A stretch of 64,000 nucleotides of DNA from Streptomyces sp. R302 (GTDB lineage: Bacteria; Actinomycetota; Actinomycetes; Streptomycetales; Streptomycetaceae): NCBI RefSeq assembly GCF_012927245.1, contig NZ_JABBGE010000001.1, positions 1,207,513 through 1,271,512 of the forward strand. Reading direction: 5' to 3'. A program made the translations under genes and the position numbers. The notes below the pieces were generated by a model. That model was not told the DNA's origin, made no database searches, and saw only the letters and a program-made list of their open reading frames with translations. Numbering within the stretch: the first letter of the stretch is position 1; every line of letters begins with the position of its first letter. Below are positions 16,986 to 26,042 of this stretch, piece by piece.

Positions 16986-17587
16986 TCGATGCCCCGCTGG
17001 CCCTTCTGGCCGGCGTCCATCGGGTGCTTCACCTTGGACATGTCGGTGACGAGATCGGCGAAGTCCACCAGCTCCTGCGGCGCGTTGCGCCCGGTGATGA
17101 CGACGTGCTGCTGCCCCGGACGGTCCCGCAGCACCTCCACGACCTCCTTGACGTCGATCCAGCCCCAGTGGAGCAGATACGCGAACTCGTCGAGGACGTA
17201 GAACTTGTACTTCTCCTCGGCCAGGTCCCGCTTGACCTGCTCCCAGCCCTCGCGCGCCTTGTCCTCGTGCGACTGCTCGCCCTCGGCGACCTCGCGCTGG
17301 ATCCAGGACCAGCCCTCGCCCATCTTGTTCCAGGTGACCGTGCCGCCCTTGCCGGTCTCGCCGAGCGCCTTGAGGGCGTTCTCCTCGCCGACCTTCCACT
17401 TGGCGGACTTCACGAACTGGAACACCCCGATCGGCCAGCCCTGGTTCCAGGCGCGCAGCGCCATCCCGAAGGCGGCCGTCGACTTCCCCTTGCCGACGCC
17501 CGTGTGCACCATCACCAGCGCACGGTTGCGGCGCTGACGGGTCGTGAGGCCGTCGTCGGGCACGACGGTCGGCTGTCCCTGCGGCAT
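16979..17587 (-). CDS. cobO: Cob(I)yrinic acid a,c-diamide adenosyltransferase
   Basis: A 202-aa CobO/CobA-type adenosyltransferase that transfers the 5-deoxyadenosyl group of ATP to cob(I)alamin precursors. The P-loop is HTGVGKGKSTAAFGMALRAWNQG, followed by WKVGEENALKALGE and YVLDEFAYLLHWGWIDVKEV, all family-specific. It overlaps both neighbours (stop of the chelatase gene and start of cobB), so it lies inside one operon. Length is normal. Confidence 0.96.
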   Translation of the reverse strand: MPQGQPTVVPDDGLTTRQRRNRALVMVHTGVGKGKSTAAFGMALRAWNQGWPIGVFQFVKSAKWKVGEENALKALGETGKGGTVTWNKMGEGWSWIQREVAEGEQSHEDKAREGWEQVKRDLAEEKYKFYVLDEFAYLLHWGWIDVKEVVEVLRDRPGQQHVVITGRNAPQELVDFADLVTDMSKVKHPMDAGQKGQRGIEW

Positions 17588-19611
17588 TAAGCGGCCCTCC
17601 TGACAGAGCGGTTGACTTGTGCTTCCCGTACGAGCCCGGCGATCGCGTCGGCGCGCAGCTCGTCGAGGGTGACGGCGGTGCCGCCCAGATCACGGGCGAG
17701 GTTCCCGGCGAGACCGAGCCGCACCGGGCCCGCCTCGCAGTCCACGACGACGGCGGCGGTGCCGTCGGCGGCGTGCAGCCGCGCGGCCCGCGCGGCGAGG
17801 CCCACCGGGTCGGGCCCCCCGCCGGTCGCCCGGCCGTCGGTGACGACGACGAGCAGCGGCCGGCGCGAGGGGTCCCGCAGCCGCTCCACCCGCAGCACGT
17901 CATGGGCCTTCAGCAGCCCGGCGGAGAGCGGCGTACGGCCTCCGGTGGGCAGCTCCTCCAGGCGGGCGGCGGCCGCGTCCACGGAGGACGTCGGCGGCAG
18001 CGCCAGCTCGGCGCCGCGCCCCCGGAAGGTCACCAGGCCCACCTTGTCGCGCCGCTGGTACGCGTCGAGCAGCAGCGACAGGACGGCGCCCTTCACGGCG
18101 CCCATGCGCTTGCGCGCCGCCATCGATCCGGAGGCGTCCACGACGAACAGCACGAGGTTCCCCTCGCGCCCCTCCCGCACCGCCTGCCGCAGATCGTCCC
18201 GGCGCACCACGAGCCCCGTCCCCGACCGCCCGCGTGCCCGCTGGTGCGGGGCGGCGGCCCGTACGGTCGCGGCCAGGTGCAGCTTGGTCAGCGCCCCCCG
18301 GGGCCGGGTGGAGCCGGTGGTCCGCCCGTGCTCGGTCCGCGCCCGGGACCGCCGCCCGGCGGCCCCGTCACCGAGGCCGGGCACGGACAGCATGCGCGTG
18401 CGGAACGGCTCGGCGGCCTTCACGGCGGCGCGCTCCCCCGCCCCCTGGGGACCGGGCCCCGGGGCGGGAGCCTCCTCCGGTACGTCCCCGCCCTCGGCCT
18501 GCGGCGGCACCCCGCCGCCACCACCATCGGGCCCCCCGTCGCCGGGCCCCCCGTCCCCGGGCCCGTCGGGCCCCGGGTCGGGATCGTCGTCGTTCTCGTC
18601 CCCCTTGAACTCCTCAAGGGTCTCGTCGAGCTTGTCCTCGTCGAGCCCAGGCGCGTCGAAGGGGTTGCGCCGGCGCCGGTGGGGGAGCGCGAGCAGCGCG
18701 GCCTGCCGCACGTCCTCGGAGGTCACCTCGTCCCGCCCCGCCCACGCGGCGAGCGCGGTCGCGGTCCGGGCCATCACGATGTCCGCGCGCATGCCGTCGA
18801 CCTCGAACGCGGCGCAGGTGGCGGCGATCTGGAGCAGCGGGGCGTCTCCGAGGACGACCTTCGGGAGCAGCTCGCGCGCGGCGACGATCCGCTCGCGCAG
18901 CGCGGCCTCCTCGCCCGCCCAGCGGGCGGTGAACCCGACGGGATCGTCCTCGAACGCGAGCCGCCGCCGCACGACCTCGACCCGCTCCTGCGGATCGCGC
19001 GACGCGGCGACCTCCACGGTCAGCCCGAACCGGTCGAGCAGCTGCGGCCGCAGCTCGCCCTCCTCGGGGTTCATGGTCCCGACGAGCAGGAACCGCGCGG
19101 CGTGCCGCACGGAGACGCCCTCGCGCTCGACGTGCGAGGCGCCCATGGCGGCGGCGTCCAGGAGATGGTCGATCAGATGATCGGACAGGAGGTTGACCTC
19201 GTCGACGTAGAGGATCCCCCGGTGCGCGGCGGCGAGCAGCCCCGGCTCGAACGCCTTGACCCCCTCGGCGAGCGCCTTCTCGATGTCGAGCGCCCCCACG
19301 AGCCGGTCCTCGGACGCTCCCACGGGCAGCTCCACCATCCGCGCGGCCCGAGCCTCCGCCGCCGCGTCCAGGTGCGGCCCGTCCGGACACCCCGGATCGG
19401 GCGAGCCGGGATCACAGCTGAACCGGCACCCGGCGACGACGGCCACCTCGGGCAACAACTCGGCGAGCGCCCGCACGGCGGTGGACTTGGCGGTCCCCTT
19501 CTCCCCCCGCACGAGGACGCCGCCCACGGCCGGGCTGACGGCATTGAGCAGCAGCGCGAGCCGCAGATCGTCCATTCCGACGACGGCGGTGAACGGATAC
19601 CGGTTGCTCAT
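17587..19611 (-). CDS. Putative magnesium/cobalt chelatase, fused I and D subunits (ChlI-ChlD type)
   Basis: A 674-aa fusion of an AAA+ ATPase and a von Willebrand A domain. The AAA+ half has Walker A RGEKGTAKSTAVRALAE, Walker B ILYVDEVNLL and an arginine-finger region. An acidic, Gly/Pro-rich linker (DENDDDPDPGPDGPG) follows, then the MIDAS motif VVDASGSMAARKRM. In cobalamin-making actinobacteria this protein is thought to serve as the motor for CobN in cobalt insertion. CobN itself is not found next to it here. It is the first gene of a unit with cobO and cobB. Confidence 0.9.
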   Translation of the reverse strand: MSNRYPFTAVVGMDDLRLALLLNAVSPAVGGVLVRGEKGTAKSTAVRALAELLPEVAVVAGCRFSCDPGSPDPGCPDGPHLDAAAEARAARMVELPVGASEDRLVGALDIEKALAEGVKAFEPGLLAAAHRGILYVDEVNLLSDHLIDHLLDAAAMGASHVEREGVSVRHAARFLLVGTMNPEEGELRPQLLDRFGLTVEVAASRDPQERVEVVRRRLAFEDDPVGFTARWAGEEAALRERIVAARELLPKVVLGDAPLLQIAATCAAFEVDGMRADIVMARTATALAAWAGRDEVTSEDVRQAALLALPHRRRRNPFDAPGLDEDKLDETLEEFKGDENDDDPDPGPDGPGDGGPGDGGPDGGGGGVPPQAEGGDVPEEAPAPGPGPQGAGERAAVKAAEPFRTRMLSVPGLGDGAAGRRSRARTEHGRTTGSTRPRGALTKLHLAATVRAAAPHQRARGRSGTGLVVRRDDLRQAVREGREGNLVLFVVDASGSMAARKRMGAVKGAVLSLLLDAYQRRDKVGLVTFRGRGAELALPPTSSVDAAAARLEELPTGGRTPLSAGLLKAHDVLRVERLRDPSRRPLLVVVTDGRATGGGPDPVGLAARAARLHAADGTAAVVVDCEAGPVRLGLAGNLARDLGGTAVTLDELRADAIAGLVREAQVNRSVRRAA

Positions 19612-20068
19612 CGAGCGATCACTCCTCGGAAAGACGTATATGCGGCTTCGTCAAGCTCAGCCCCCGCACCGCGGCACCCCGACCACGATCCCGGGAACGA
19701 CCACCCGGAGACGAACCCCCCGGCCCCGCCACCCGCCACCGGCGAACACCCGCCCAGGGTCTGTCGCCGGGCAGGGGCTACGTGGGCCGCAAGGCCCGCT
19801 GCGGCTCCTGCCACGGGCCCGGCGCCCGCCGACGTCGAGCGGCTGTTCAGGGTCTGTCGCCGGGCAGCGCGTACGTGGGCCGGATGGCCCGCCGCCGCTC
19901 CTGCCACCGGCCCGGCGGCCGCCCATGGTGGGCAGCCGCCCACGGGGGCCACCCGCAGGGGACATTCCCGGCCGCACGGGTGGTGCGGGTGGGAGCCACA
20001 GCCCGGCCGGAGGGCGGGCGCGGTGCGCCGCGCGGCCCGCCCGCACGGCGCCTCCGCCGCGCGCCCCC
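19612..20068. other. Gene-free gap with a 93-bp imperfect tandem repeat
   Basis: No convincing gene is visible in this 457-bp gap between the chelatase gene and cobQ. Two imperfect copies starting CAGGGTCTGTCGCCGGGCAG (19755-19831 and 19848-19918) lie 93 bp apart. The rest is GC-rich with several short inverted repeats. In the streptomycetes I remember, cobN lies about here, so the gap may mark a deletion; this needs genome comparison. Confidence 0.6.
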
Positions 20069-21577
20069 TCACGGCGCACCCGGCGGTACGAACGGCAGGT
20101 CCTTCGGGGCGCCGTGCTCGATGAGCCGCAGCAGCGCGTCCGTGTCGGCGTGCTCCTCGACGAGGTCGCCGAGCCGGTCCAGCTGCTCCTCGCGCAGCGC
20201 GCCGAAGGACGTGTCCGGCGCGGGCACGAAGGCGCGGCCGGCCGCCGCCGCGACCTCGCGGAGGAACGCCCGGCGGAAGCCGTCGCTCTCCAGGGAGCCG
20301 TGCCAGTGGGTGCCCCAGACGGCGCCGACCCGGCAGCCGTCGAGGAACGGGTCGCCGCCCAGCACCTCCGCGACGCCGTGGTGGATCTCGTACCCCTCGA
20401 CCCGCTCCCCGAGCGCCTCGCCGACCGGCCGCGCGAGGGTCTTCTCGCGCGTGAACCGGACGCGTACGGGCAGCAGCCCGAGCCCGTCCACGGCGCCCGC
20501 CCTCGACTCGACCTCGTCCTCGATGTGCTCGCCGAGCGCCTGGAAGCCGCCGCAGACGCCGAGCACGGGACGGCCTTCCGCGGCCCGCCGGGCGAGCGCG
20601 TCGGCGAGACCCCGCTCGCGCAGCCACGCCAGCGCCTTGACGGTGCCCCGCGTGCCCGGCACGACCACGAGGTCCGCGTCGGCCAGCTCCTCCGGCCGGT
20701 CCACGAACCGCACGATCACGCCCGGCTCGGCGGCCAGCGCGTCCACGTCGGTGAAGTTCGACATCAGCGGTACGGCGCAGACCGCGACCCGCAGCACGTC
20801 CGCACCGAGCGGCGGCGCGACGACCGACTCGCGGACGGTGCCGCGCAGCGAGACCCGCAGGCCGTCCTCCTCGTCGATGCCGAGCCCGTGCGCGTACGGC
20901 AGCACACCGTACGTCCGGCGTCCGGTCAGGCCGTGGAGCATGTCCAGGCCCGGTTCGAGGAGCGTCACGTCGCCGCGGAACTTGTTGACCAGGTATCCGG
21001 CGATCAGCTCCTGGTCCTCGGGCGCGAGCAGCGCCGTCGTGCCGAAGAACTGGGCGAAGACCCCGCCCCGGTCGATGTCGCCGACGACGACCACGGGGAG
21101 CCGGGCGGCCCGCGCGATGCCCATGTTGACGATGTCGGTGCGGCGCAGGTTGATCTCGGCCGGGCTGCCGGCGCCCTCGCAGATCACCGCGTCGTGGGTG
21201 GCCCGCAGCTCCTCCAGGCAGGCGAGCACCGGCTCGAAGAGCGTCTGCTGCCGCCCGCCGTGGTAGCCGCGGGCGCTCATCTCGCCGACCGGCCTGCCCA
21301 TCAGCACGACCTGGCTGGACCGGTCGCCGCCCGGCTTGAGCAGTACCGGGTTCATCAGCGCGGTCGGTTCGACGCGCGCCGCCTGTGCCTGCATGGCCTG
21401 CGCGCGCCCGATCTCGGCGCCCTCCCGCGTCACGAAGGAGTTGAGGGACATGTTCTGCCCCTTGAACGGCGCGACCTTGACGCCCTGCCGGACCAGCCAC
21501 CGGCAGATGCCCGCCGTGACGACGCTCTTGCCCGCGTCGGAGGTCGTTCCGGCGACGAGCAGCCCCCCACCCCTCAC
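20069..21577 (-). CDS. cobQ: Cobyric acid synthase
   Basis: A 502-aa ATP- and glutamine-dependent enzyme that amidates side chains b, d, e and g of adenosylcobyrinic acid a,c-diamide. The synthetase domain has [23 protein letters not shown] and the CobQ signature [12 protein letters not shown]. The glutaminase-like domain has the Cys in [17 protein letters not shown] and the His in [13 protein letters not shown] at 21577 overlaps the cobD stop (GTGA), so it is translated with cobD under the riboswitch upstream. Confidence 0.96.
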   Translation of the reverse strand: MRGGGLLVAGTTSDAGKSVVTAGICRWLVRQGVKVAPFKGQNMSLNSFVTREGAEIGRAQAMQAQAARVEPTALMNPVLLKPGGDRSSQVVLMGRPVGEMSARGYHGGRQQTLFEPVLACLEELRATHDAVICEGAGSPAEINLRRTDIVNMGIARAARLPVVVVGDIDRGGVFAQFFGTTALLAPEDQELIAGYLVNKFRGDVTLLEPGLDMLHGLTGRRTYGVLPYAHGLGIDEEDGLRVSLRGTVRESVVAPPLGADVLRVAVCAVPLMSNFTDVDALAAEPGVIVRFVDRPEELADADLVVVPGTRGTVKALAWLRERGLADALARRAAEGRPVLGVCGGFQALGEHIEDEVESRAGAVDGLGLLPVRVRFTREKTLARPVGEALGERVEGYEIHHGVAEVLGGDPFLDGCRVGAVWGTHWHGSLESDGFRRAFLREVAAAAGRAFVPAPDTSFGALREEQLDRLGDLVEEHADTDALLRLIEHGAPKDLPFVPPGAP

Positions 21578-22560
21578 TTCGTCCTCCGCTTCACCGTGTC
21601 CGTGATCCTGTCCGTGATCAGCCGGCCGCCCACGCAGGCGGCCAGGGTCAGCCAGGTCACCCGGCGGGAGAGCCGGACGGCCCGGTCGACGTCGGCGACC
21701 TCCACGGGCCGCCCCTCCCCGTTGAGCACGGGCCGGTGCTCGACCCGCCCGCCGTACGAGAGCGTCCCCCCGAGCCGTACCCCGAGCGCCCCCGCGAACG
21801 CCGCCTCGACGGGTCCGGCGTTGGGGCTCGGGTGCTGTCCCGCGTCCGCCCGCCAGGCCCGTACGGCTCCGCGCCGGTCGCCGCCCGCGAGGACCGCGAG
21901 CGCGGCGGTGAGCCGCGCGCCGGGCCAGCCGGCCAGGTCGTCGAGGCGGGCGGAGGCCCAGCCGTAGCGGCGGTAGCGGGGGGAGCGGTGGCCGACCATG
22001 GCGTCCAGCGTGTTGACGGCCCGGAAGCCGAGCAGCCCGGGCACGCCCGCGACCGCGCCCCAGACGAGGGCGCCGACGACGGCGTCGGAGGTGTTCTCGG
22101 CGACGGACTCGACGACGGCACGGGCCATCGCGGGCCCGTCCAGGGCCTGCGGGTCGCGTCCGACGAGGTGCGGCATCCGCTCCCGGGCGACCTCCAGGTC
22201 GCCGGCCGCCAGCGCTCCGCCGATGGCCCGGGCCTCCCGGCCCAGGGTCGTACCGCCGACGACGGCCCACACGGCGGCGGCGGTCAGCGCGGCGGAGCCG
22301 GTACGGCTGCCCCGTACCGCACGGGCGGCCAGCGCCCCGGCGGCGACGGCGCCGCCCGCGCAGACGGCGGTGTGCAGGGCGCCCCGGCCCCGGTGGTCGC
22401 GCCAGAGGCGCTTCTCGACGACGGCGGCGGCCCGCCCGAAGGCGGCGACGGGGTGGCCGCGGCGCGGGTCGCCGAGGGCCAGGTCGACGGCGAGGCCGGC
22501 GGCCGCTCCGTACGCGAAGACTGCGGTGGTCCGGGAGACCACGGGGGTGCGGCCGGGCAT
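21574..22560 (-). CDS. cobD: Adenosylcobinamide-phosphate synthase (CobD/CbiB)
   Basis: A 328-aa membrane protein that joins aminopropanol phosphate to adenosylcobyric acid. Family landmarks are [22 protein letters not shown] at residues 20-45, the [22 protein letters not shown] signature, and [22 protein letters not shown]. Several hydrophobic helices follow. ATG at 22560 has GAGGAC upstream and lies about 40 bp after a cobalamin riboswitch, so expression should fall when adenosylcobalamin is abundant. Confidence 0.96.
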   Translation of the reverse strand: MPGRTPVVSRTTAVFAYGAAAGLAVDLALGDPRRGHPVAAFGRAAAVVEKRLWRDHRGRGALHTAVCAGGAVAAGALAARAVRGSRTGSAALTAAAVWAVVGGTTLGREARAIGGALAAGDLEVARERMPHLVGRDPQALDGPAMARAVVESVAENTSDAVVGALVWGAVAGVPGLLGFRAVNTLDAMVGHRSPRYRRYGWASARLDDLAGWPGARLTAALAVLAGGDRRGAVRAWRADAGQHPSPNAGPVEAAFAGALGVRLGGTLSYGGRVEHRPVLNGEGRPVEVADVDRAVRLSRRVTWLTLAACVGGRLITDRITDTVKRRTK

Positions 22561-22599
22561 GGCGGCGTGTCCTCACTCAGGGTCCGCGCCCTGGGTCGA

Positions 22600-22740
22600 C
22601 GTGACCGGCGGCGAGAGTTCCTGACTCCCGGCCCGGGCTGTTCACCGGGGCCGGTCACAGTGGCGGGACCGCGCCGGAATCGCACCGGGCTTCCTCTCCA
22701 TTGCCGCCGTATTGGCCCCGGAAGTCCACCACGCCCCGCG
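22600..22740 (-). promoter_or_regulatory. Cobalamin riboswitch upstream of cobD
   Basis: Read on the minus strand, the leader contains the conserved core GGTGCGATTCCGGCGCGG, then TCCCGCCACTGTGA (complement of 22656-22670) and a B12-box-like segment GGGAGTCAGGAACTCTCGCC (complement of about 22610-22629). Order and spacing fit the adenosylcobalamin riboswitch. The outer boundaries are approximate. It ends about 40 nt before the cobD ATG, so control could act on ribosome access. Confidence 0.88.
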
Positions 22741-22801
22741 AACGGCCGTCAACTCACCCTTGACCTGCGACGGGTCACTGTGCGGAGCGCCACAGACACG
22801 A

Positions 22802-22841
22802 GGGCCGGGCCCGCCCTCACGTGGAGGAGCGGGCCCGGCCC
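22802..22841. terminator. Strong hairpin terminator after the pit transcript
   Basis: A perfect 13-bp stem (22802-22814 with 22829-22841, GGGCCGGGCCCGC and its complement) encloses an inner CCTC/GAGG stem. It lies just beyond the 73-aa membrane protein gene on the minus strand. Confidence 0.8.
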
Positions 22842-22857
22842 GGGGTCGTCGCGGGTG

Positions 22858-23079
22858 TCAGGCGACGATCAGATAGATGCCGTACGCGACGGCCGCGGCG
22901 CACAGCGCGAAGCAGGCGTACGCACCGGTCCTGGCGAGGACGGCGGAGCCCCCCTCGGCGGCGGCCTTCTCCTGCTTGCCGAGGCCGACGATCCCGAGGG
23001 TGAAGAGGCCCACGAGGGCGACGGTCGCCACGAGGCTGACTCCGAAGACGGAGCCGAGAGCTGCCCAGTCGATCTTCAT
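22858..23079 (-). CDS. Small membrane protein, two predicted TM helices
   Basis: A 73-aa protein with two hydrophobic segments (about residues 7-33 and 48-72) joined by a Lys/Glu loop (GKQEKAAAEGGSA). The gene follows the Pit phosphate transporter by 39 bp on the same strand and precedes a strong terminator, so both are probably one transcript under PhoP control. I do not recognise a characterised family; an accessory role in phosphate uptake is an inference from linkage. Confidence 0.75.
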   Translation of the reverse strand: MKIDWAALGSVFGVSLVATVALVGLFTLGIVGLGKQEKAAAEGGSAVLARTGAYACFALCAAAVAYGIYLIVA

Positions 23080-23118
23080 GGCTTGGTTCCCGTTTCCTTA
23101 GGGGTTTCTCGGAGGGGC

Positions 23119-24384
23119 TCAGACCGCGGCGGCGGGGGCCGGGGGAGCGGCGGGGTCGTTCGGACCCGGCGCGTGGATGGTGGTCTTGAGGCCCTCGTCC
23201 GCGACGGCGGCGACGGAGCCGGCCGGCGGCGGGGTGACGGCGGCGATGGCCGTGGTCACGACGCCCGCGGGCTCGCCCGTGGTGTCGTCGTCGTTGACGT
23301 TGGTGTGGTCGACCACCTGGCGGCGGGAGTAGAGCCAGATGCCGAGGCAGGAGGCGACCAGGAAGCCGGCGACGAGGTAGACGCCCCAGTCGCCCTGGCG
23401 GGCCACGAACTCGGCCCCGGCCGCGACCAGGCCGGCGGCCGGCAGGGTCAGGCCCCAGGCGACGAACATCCGGGTGGCGGTCGACCAGCGGACGACGCCG
23501 CCCTTGCGGCCCAGGCCCGCGCCCATCACACCGCCGGAGCAGACGTGCGTGGTGGAGAGGGAGTAGCCCAGGTTGGAGGAGGCCAGGATGACGGTGGCCG
23601 CGCTGGTCTGGGCGGCGAAGCCCTGCTGCGGCTGGAGGTCGGTGAGGCCCTTGCCCATCGTGCGGATGATGCGCCAGCCGCCGAGGTAGGTGCCGAGCGC
23701 GATCGCCGTACCGGCGGAGACGATGACCCACAGGGGCGGGTTCGAGCCGGGGACGAGCGCGCCGCCGGCGACCAGGGCGAGGGTGATGATGCCCATCGTC
23801 TTCTGGGCGTCGTTGGTGCCGTGGGCGAGGGAGACGAGGCCGGCGGAGGCGATCTGGCCCGCGCGGTAGCCCTTCTCCGTGGTCTTGGCGTCCGCGTTCC
23901 GGTCCAGCCGGTACGTCAGCCGGGCGGCGAACATCGCGGCCAGGCCGGCGACGATCGGGGCGGCGATCGCCGGGAGGAGGACCTTGGTGACGACGACGTC
24001 GCCGTTGACACCGCTGAAGCCGATCGAGGCGACGGTCGCGCCGATGAGGCCGCCCATGAGGGCGTGCGAGGAGCTGGAGGGCAGTCCGACCAGCCAGGTC
24101 ACCAGGTTCCAGAGGATCGCGCCGACGAGCGCGGCGAGGATGACTTCGGGCTGGATGCCCTCCTCGTTGACCAGTCCCTTGGAGATCGTGTTGGCGACCT
24201 CCACGGACAGGAACGCGCCGACCAGGTTCAGCACGGCGGACATGGCCACCGCCGTCTTGGGCTTGAGGGCACCGGTCGAGATGGTCGTGGCCATCGCGTT
24301 GGCGGTGTCGTGGAAACCGTTCGTGAAATCGAACACGAGAGCTGTCACGACCACAATGGCGAGCAGCAGCGTGATGTGTTCCAT
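23119..24384 (-). CDS. pit: Low-affinity inorganic phosphate transporter, PiT family
   Basis: A 421-aa membrane protein of about ten helices. Both halves have the PiT repeat motifs: FDFTNGFHDTANAMATTIST near residue 20 and SLAHGTNDAQKTMGIITLAL near residue 200. GLPSSSSHALMGGLIGA is the usual mid-protein signature. It carries metal-phosphate by H+ symport. The last 60 residues are a cytosolic Ala/Pro-rich tail. A PHO box upstream of its promoter implies PhoP control, as reported for a streptomycete pit gene. Confidence 0.95.
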   Translation of the reverse strand: MEHITLLLAIVVVTALVFDFTNGFHDTANAMATTISTGALKPKTAVAMSAVLNLVGAFLSVEVANTISKGLVNEEGIQPEVILAALVGAILWNLVTWLVGLPSSSSHALMGGLIGATVASIGFSGVNGDVVVTKVLLPAIAAPIVAGLAAMFAARLTYRLDRNADAKTTEKGYRAGQIASAGLVSLAHGTNDAQKTMGIITLALVAGGALVPGSNPPLWVIVSAGTAIALGTYLGGWRIIRTMGKGLTDLQPQQGFAAQTSAATVILASSNLGYSLSTTHVCSGGVMGAGLGRKGGVVRWSTATRMFVAWGLTLPAAGLVAAGAEFVARQGDWGVYLVAGFLVASCLGIWLYSRRQVVDHTNVNDDDTTGEPAGVVTTAIAAVTPPPAGSVAAVADEGLKTTIHAPGPNDPAAPPAPAAAV

Positions 24385-24431
24385 TTACCCAGGCAATCGT
24401 TTGACGTCAGTGGCTCGTCGAACGTAGGCAA

Positions 24432-24453
24432 CCTGAGTGAACGGAAGGTGAAC
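24432..24453 (-). promoter_or_regulatory. PHO box (two 11-bp direct repeat units)
   Basis: On the minus strand the sequence reads GTTCACC-TTCC-GTTCACT-CAGG, two heptamers exactly 11 bp apart, the PhoP-binding pattern of Streptomyces. It is 48-69 bp before the pit start. Confidence 0.85.
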
Positions 24454-24694
24454 TGGGTGGGGCATCACAGTGTCTCGATCCGGCGCCGTGAGATTCCGCT
24501 TCCGCTCCGGGACGCCCCTGTGTCCACCATCCGGTCACCCCGGAACCACGGGTAATCCCGCCCCTCACGGCCCCCACCCGGCCCACCCTCCTCCCCGCCC
24601 CCGTCCCTCCGTCCCACCCCCTGGACGTATTCATCCCCACGGGCCACCTCCCGAGGAGACCCACGTCACCCTCGGGAGCGACGAGCGCGGACAC

Positions 24695-24749
24695 CGGGGA
24701 ACGCCCGGGGAACGCCTGGAGAACCCCCGGGGAACGCCGGAGGAACACC
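24695..24749. repeat. Five tandem 11-bp units (GGGGAAC core)
   Basis: Five contiguous 11-bp units of CGGGGAACGCC type (three exact, two with two to four changes) cover 24695-24749. The 11-bp period equals one helical turn and matches the spacing of PhoB/OmpR-type response-regulator sites, although the sequence differs from the PHO box. The array is 87 bp before the hydrolase start and 240 bp from the PHO box. The rest of the 451-bp gap (24385-24835) shows nothing clear. Confidence 0.7.
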
Positions 24750-24835
24750 GGATGGACACCCGCCCGGCCCCCACCCGGCCCCCGCCCGGCCCCCGCCCGG
24801 TGGCGGCCTCGCCGCCCCCTCCCGAGACTGGGAAC

Positions 24836-25945
24836 GTGCGCCCGGCTACAGCGACGGCAGCGGCCGTCACCACCCTGATCGGTCTCGGTGCGGCCGCCGT
24901 GGCGGCCGGCCGCCACGCCAGCGACGTCGCCCTCAAGGCGGCCTCGGGCCGGCCCCTCCCCGGAGACCCCAAGCTCACCGTGCACGCCACGGGACCCGAG
25001 CGGGTCACCCTCACCCGCAGCCTCGCCTCGCTGCGCCCCGGTACGTACGGGATGACGGCGCCCGGCCTGCACGCGGTCGCCGGGCCGGTCCTCGACCGCG
25101 TCCCGCACACCGCCGACACGGTCGTCCGCCGCCTCGAACGCGTCGAGCGCGGCGCGCTCGGCCCCGGCAGCAGGGTCCGCCTCACCCCCCAGCTGCACAC
25201 CGGCACCCCGGAGACCGCCCTCGGCCTGCCGCACGAGGACATCGAGATCCCCGGCGAGCTCGGCCCGCTCCCCGCCTGGCTGGTCACCGGCCCGCGCTCC
25301 ACCTGGGTGGTGGCCCTGCACGGCATCGGCGCGGGCCGCGAGCACACGCTGAACCTCGTCCCCTTCTACGCCCGCCGCCGCGTCCCCGTCCTCGTCCCCG
25401 CCTACCGCGGCGACCGGGGCGCCCCCGCCCCGGCGGACGGCCTCGCCCAGCTCGGCGACACCGAGTGGCGCGACGTCGACGCGGTCCTGCGGTACGCGGT
25501 CCGCCGCGGCGCCACCAAGATCGTCCTGCACGGCTGGGGCACCGGCGCCACGATGGCGCTGCGCGCCGCCGCCGAGTCGGGCGTGCGCGACCGCATCGCC
25601 GGCCTGGTCCTGGACTCCCCGGTCCTCGACTGGGAGGCCACCGTCCGCAACCTCGCCACCGCCCGGGGCGTCCCCGCCCCGCTGGTCCCGCTCGCCGTCC
25701 GCGCCGCCCTCGGCCGCACCGGACCGCACCCCGACCACGCGGCGGACCTCCGCATCCCGGTCCTCCTGGCGCACGGCCCCGACGACACGATCTCCCCCTG
25801 GGAGCGGTCGGTCGAGCTCGCCGCGCGCCGCCCGGACCTGGTGACCCTGCTGACCGTCCGCCAAGCCCCCCACACCGCGATGTGGAACGCGAACCCCCTC
25901 CGCTACGAAGAGGCCCTGCGCCGCTATCTGACCCCCCTCATGTAG
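24836..25945 (+). CDS. Alpha/beta hydrolase, membrane-anchored
   Basis: A 369-aa protein that starts with a hydrophobic helix (AAAVTTLIGLGAAAVAAG), then a linker domain, then an alpha/beta-hydrolase fold. The oxyanion segment is VVALHGIGAGREHTL. The nucleophile elbow reads HGWGTGAT, with Gly-Thr where Ser is usual (G-x-S-x-G becomes GWGTG), so the nucleophile is altered or the enzyme is inactive. Asp in LLAHGPDDTISP and His in RQAPHTAMWN remain. GTG at 24836 matches the usual start. The neighbouring PhoP site and repeat array may regulate it. Confidence 0.8.
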   Translation: MRPATATAAAVTTLIGLGAAAVAAGRHASDVALKAASGRPLPGDPKLTVHATGPERVTLTRSLASLRPGTYGMTAPGLHAVAGPVLDRVPHTADTVVRRLERVERGALGPGSRVRLTPQLHTGTPETALGLPHEDIEIPGELGPLPAWLVTGPRSTWVVALHGIGAGREHTLNLVPFYARRRVPVLVPAYRGDRGAPAPADGLAQLGDTEWRDVDAVLRYAVRRGATKIVLHGWGTGATMALRAAAESGVRDRIAGLVLDSPVLDWEATVRNLATARGVPAPLVPLAVRAALGRTGPHPDHAADLRIPVLLAHGPDDTISPWERSVELAARRPDLVTLLTVRQAPHTAMWNANPLRYEEALRRYLTPLM

Positions 25946-26042
25946 CGCCCCCACGGCCCGGCGCGCGCCCCCGGCGGCCCGATCGTGACGGCGTGGCGGA
26001 TTCCGATTGGGCTTTCGGGCCGTCAGCGGGAAGACTGCCCCC

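Noticed and set aside
14202..17201. Plus-strand frame of about 1000 codons across the cobalamin genes
   Set aside because: It runs antisense to cobE, cobB and cobO, which have clear catalytic motifs, and is Pro/Arg-rich throughout.
24695..24749. CRISPR array
   Set aside because: The units are contiguous without spacers and no cas genes are present.
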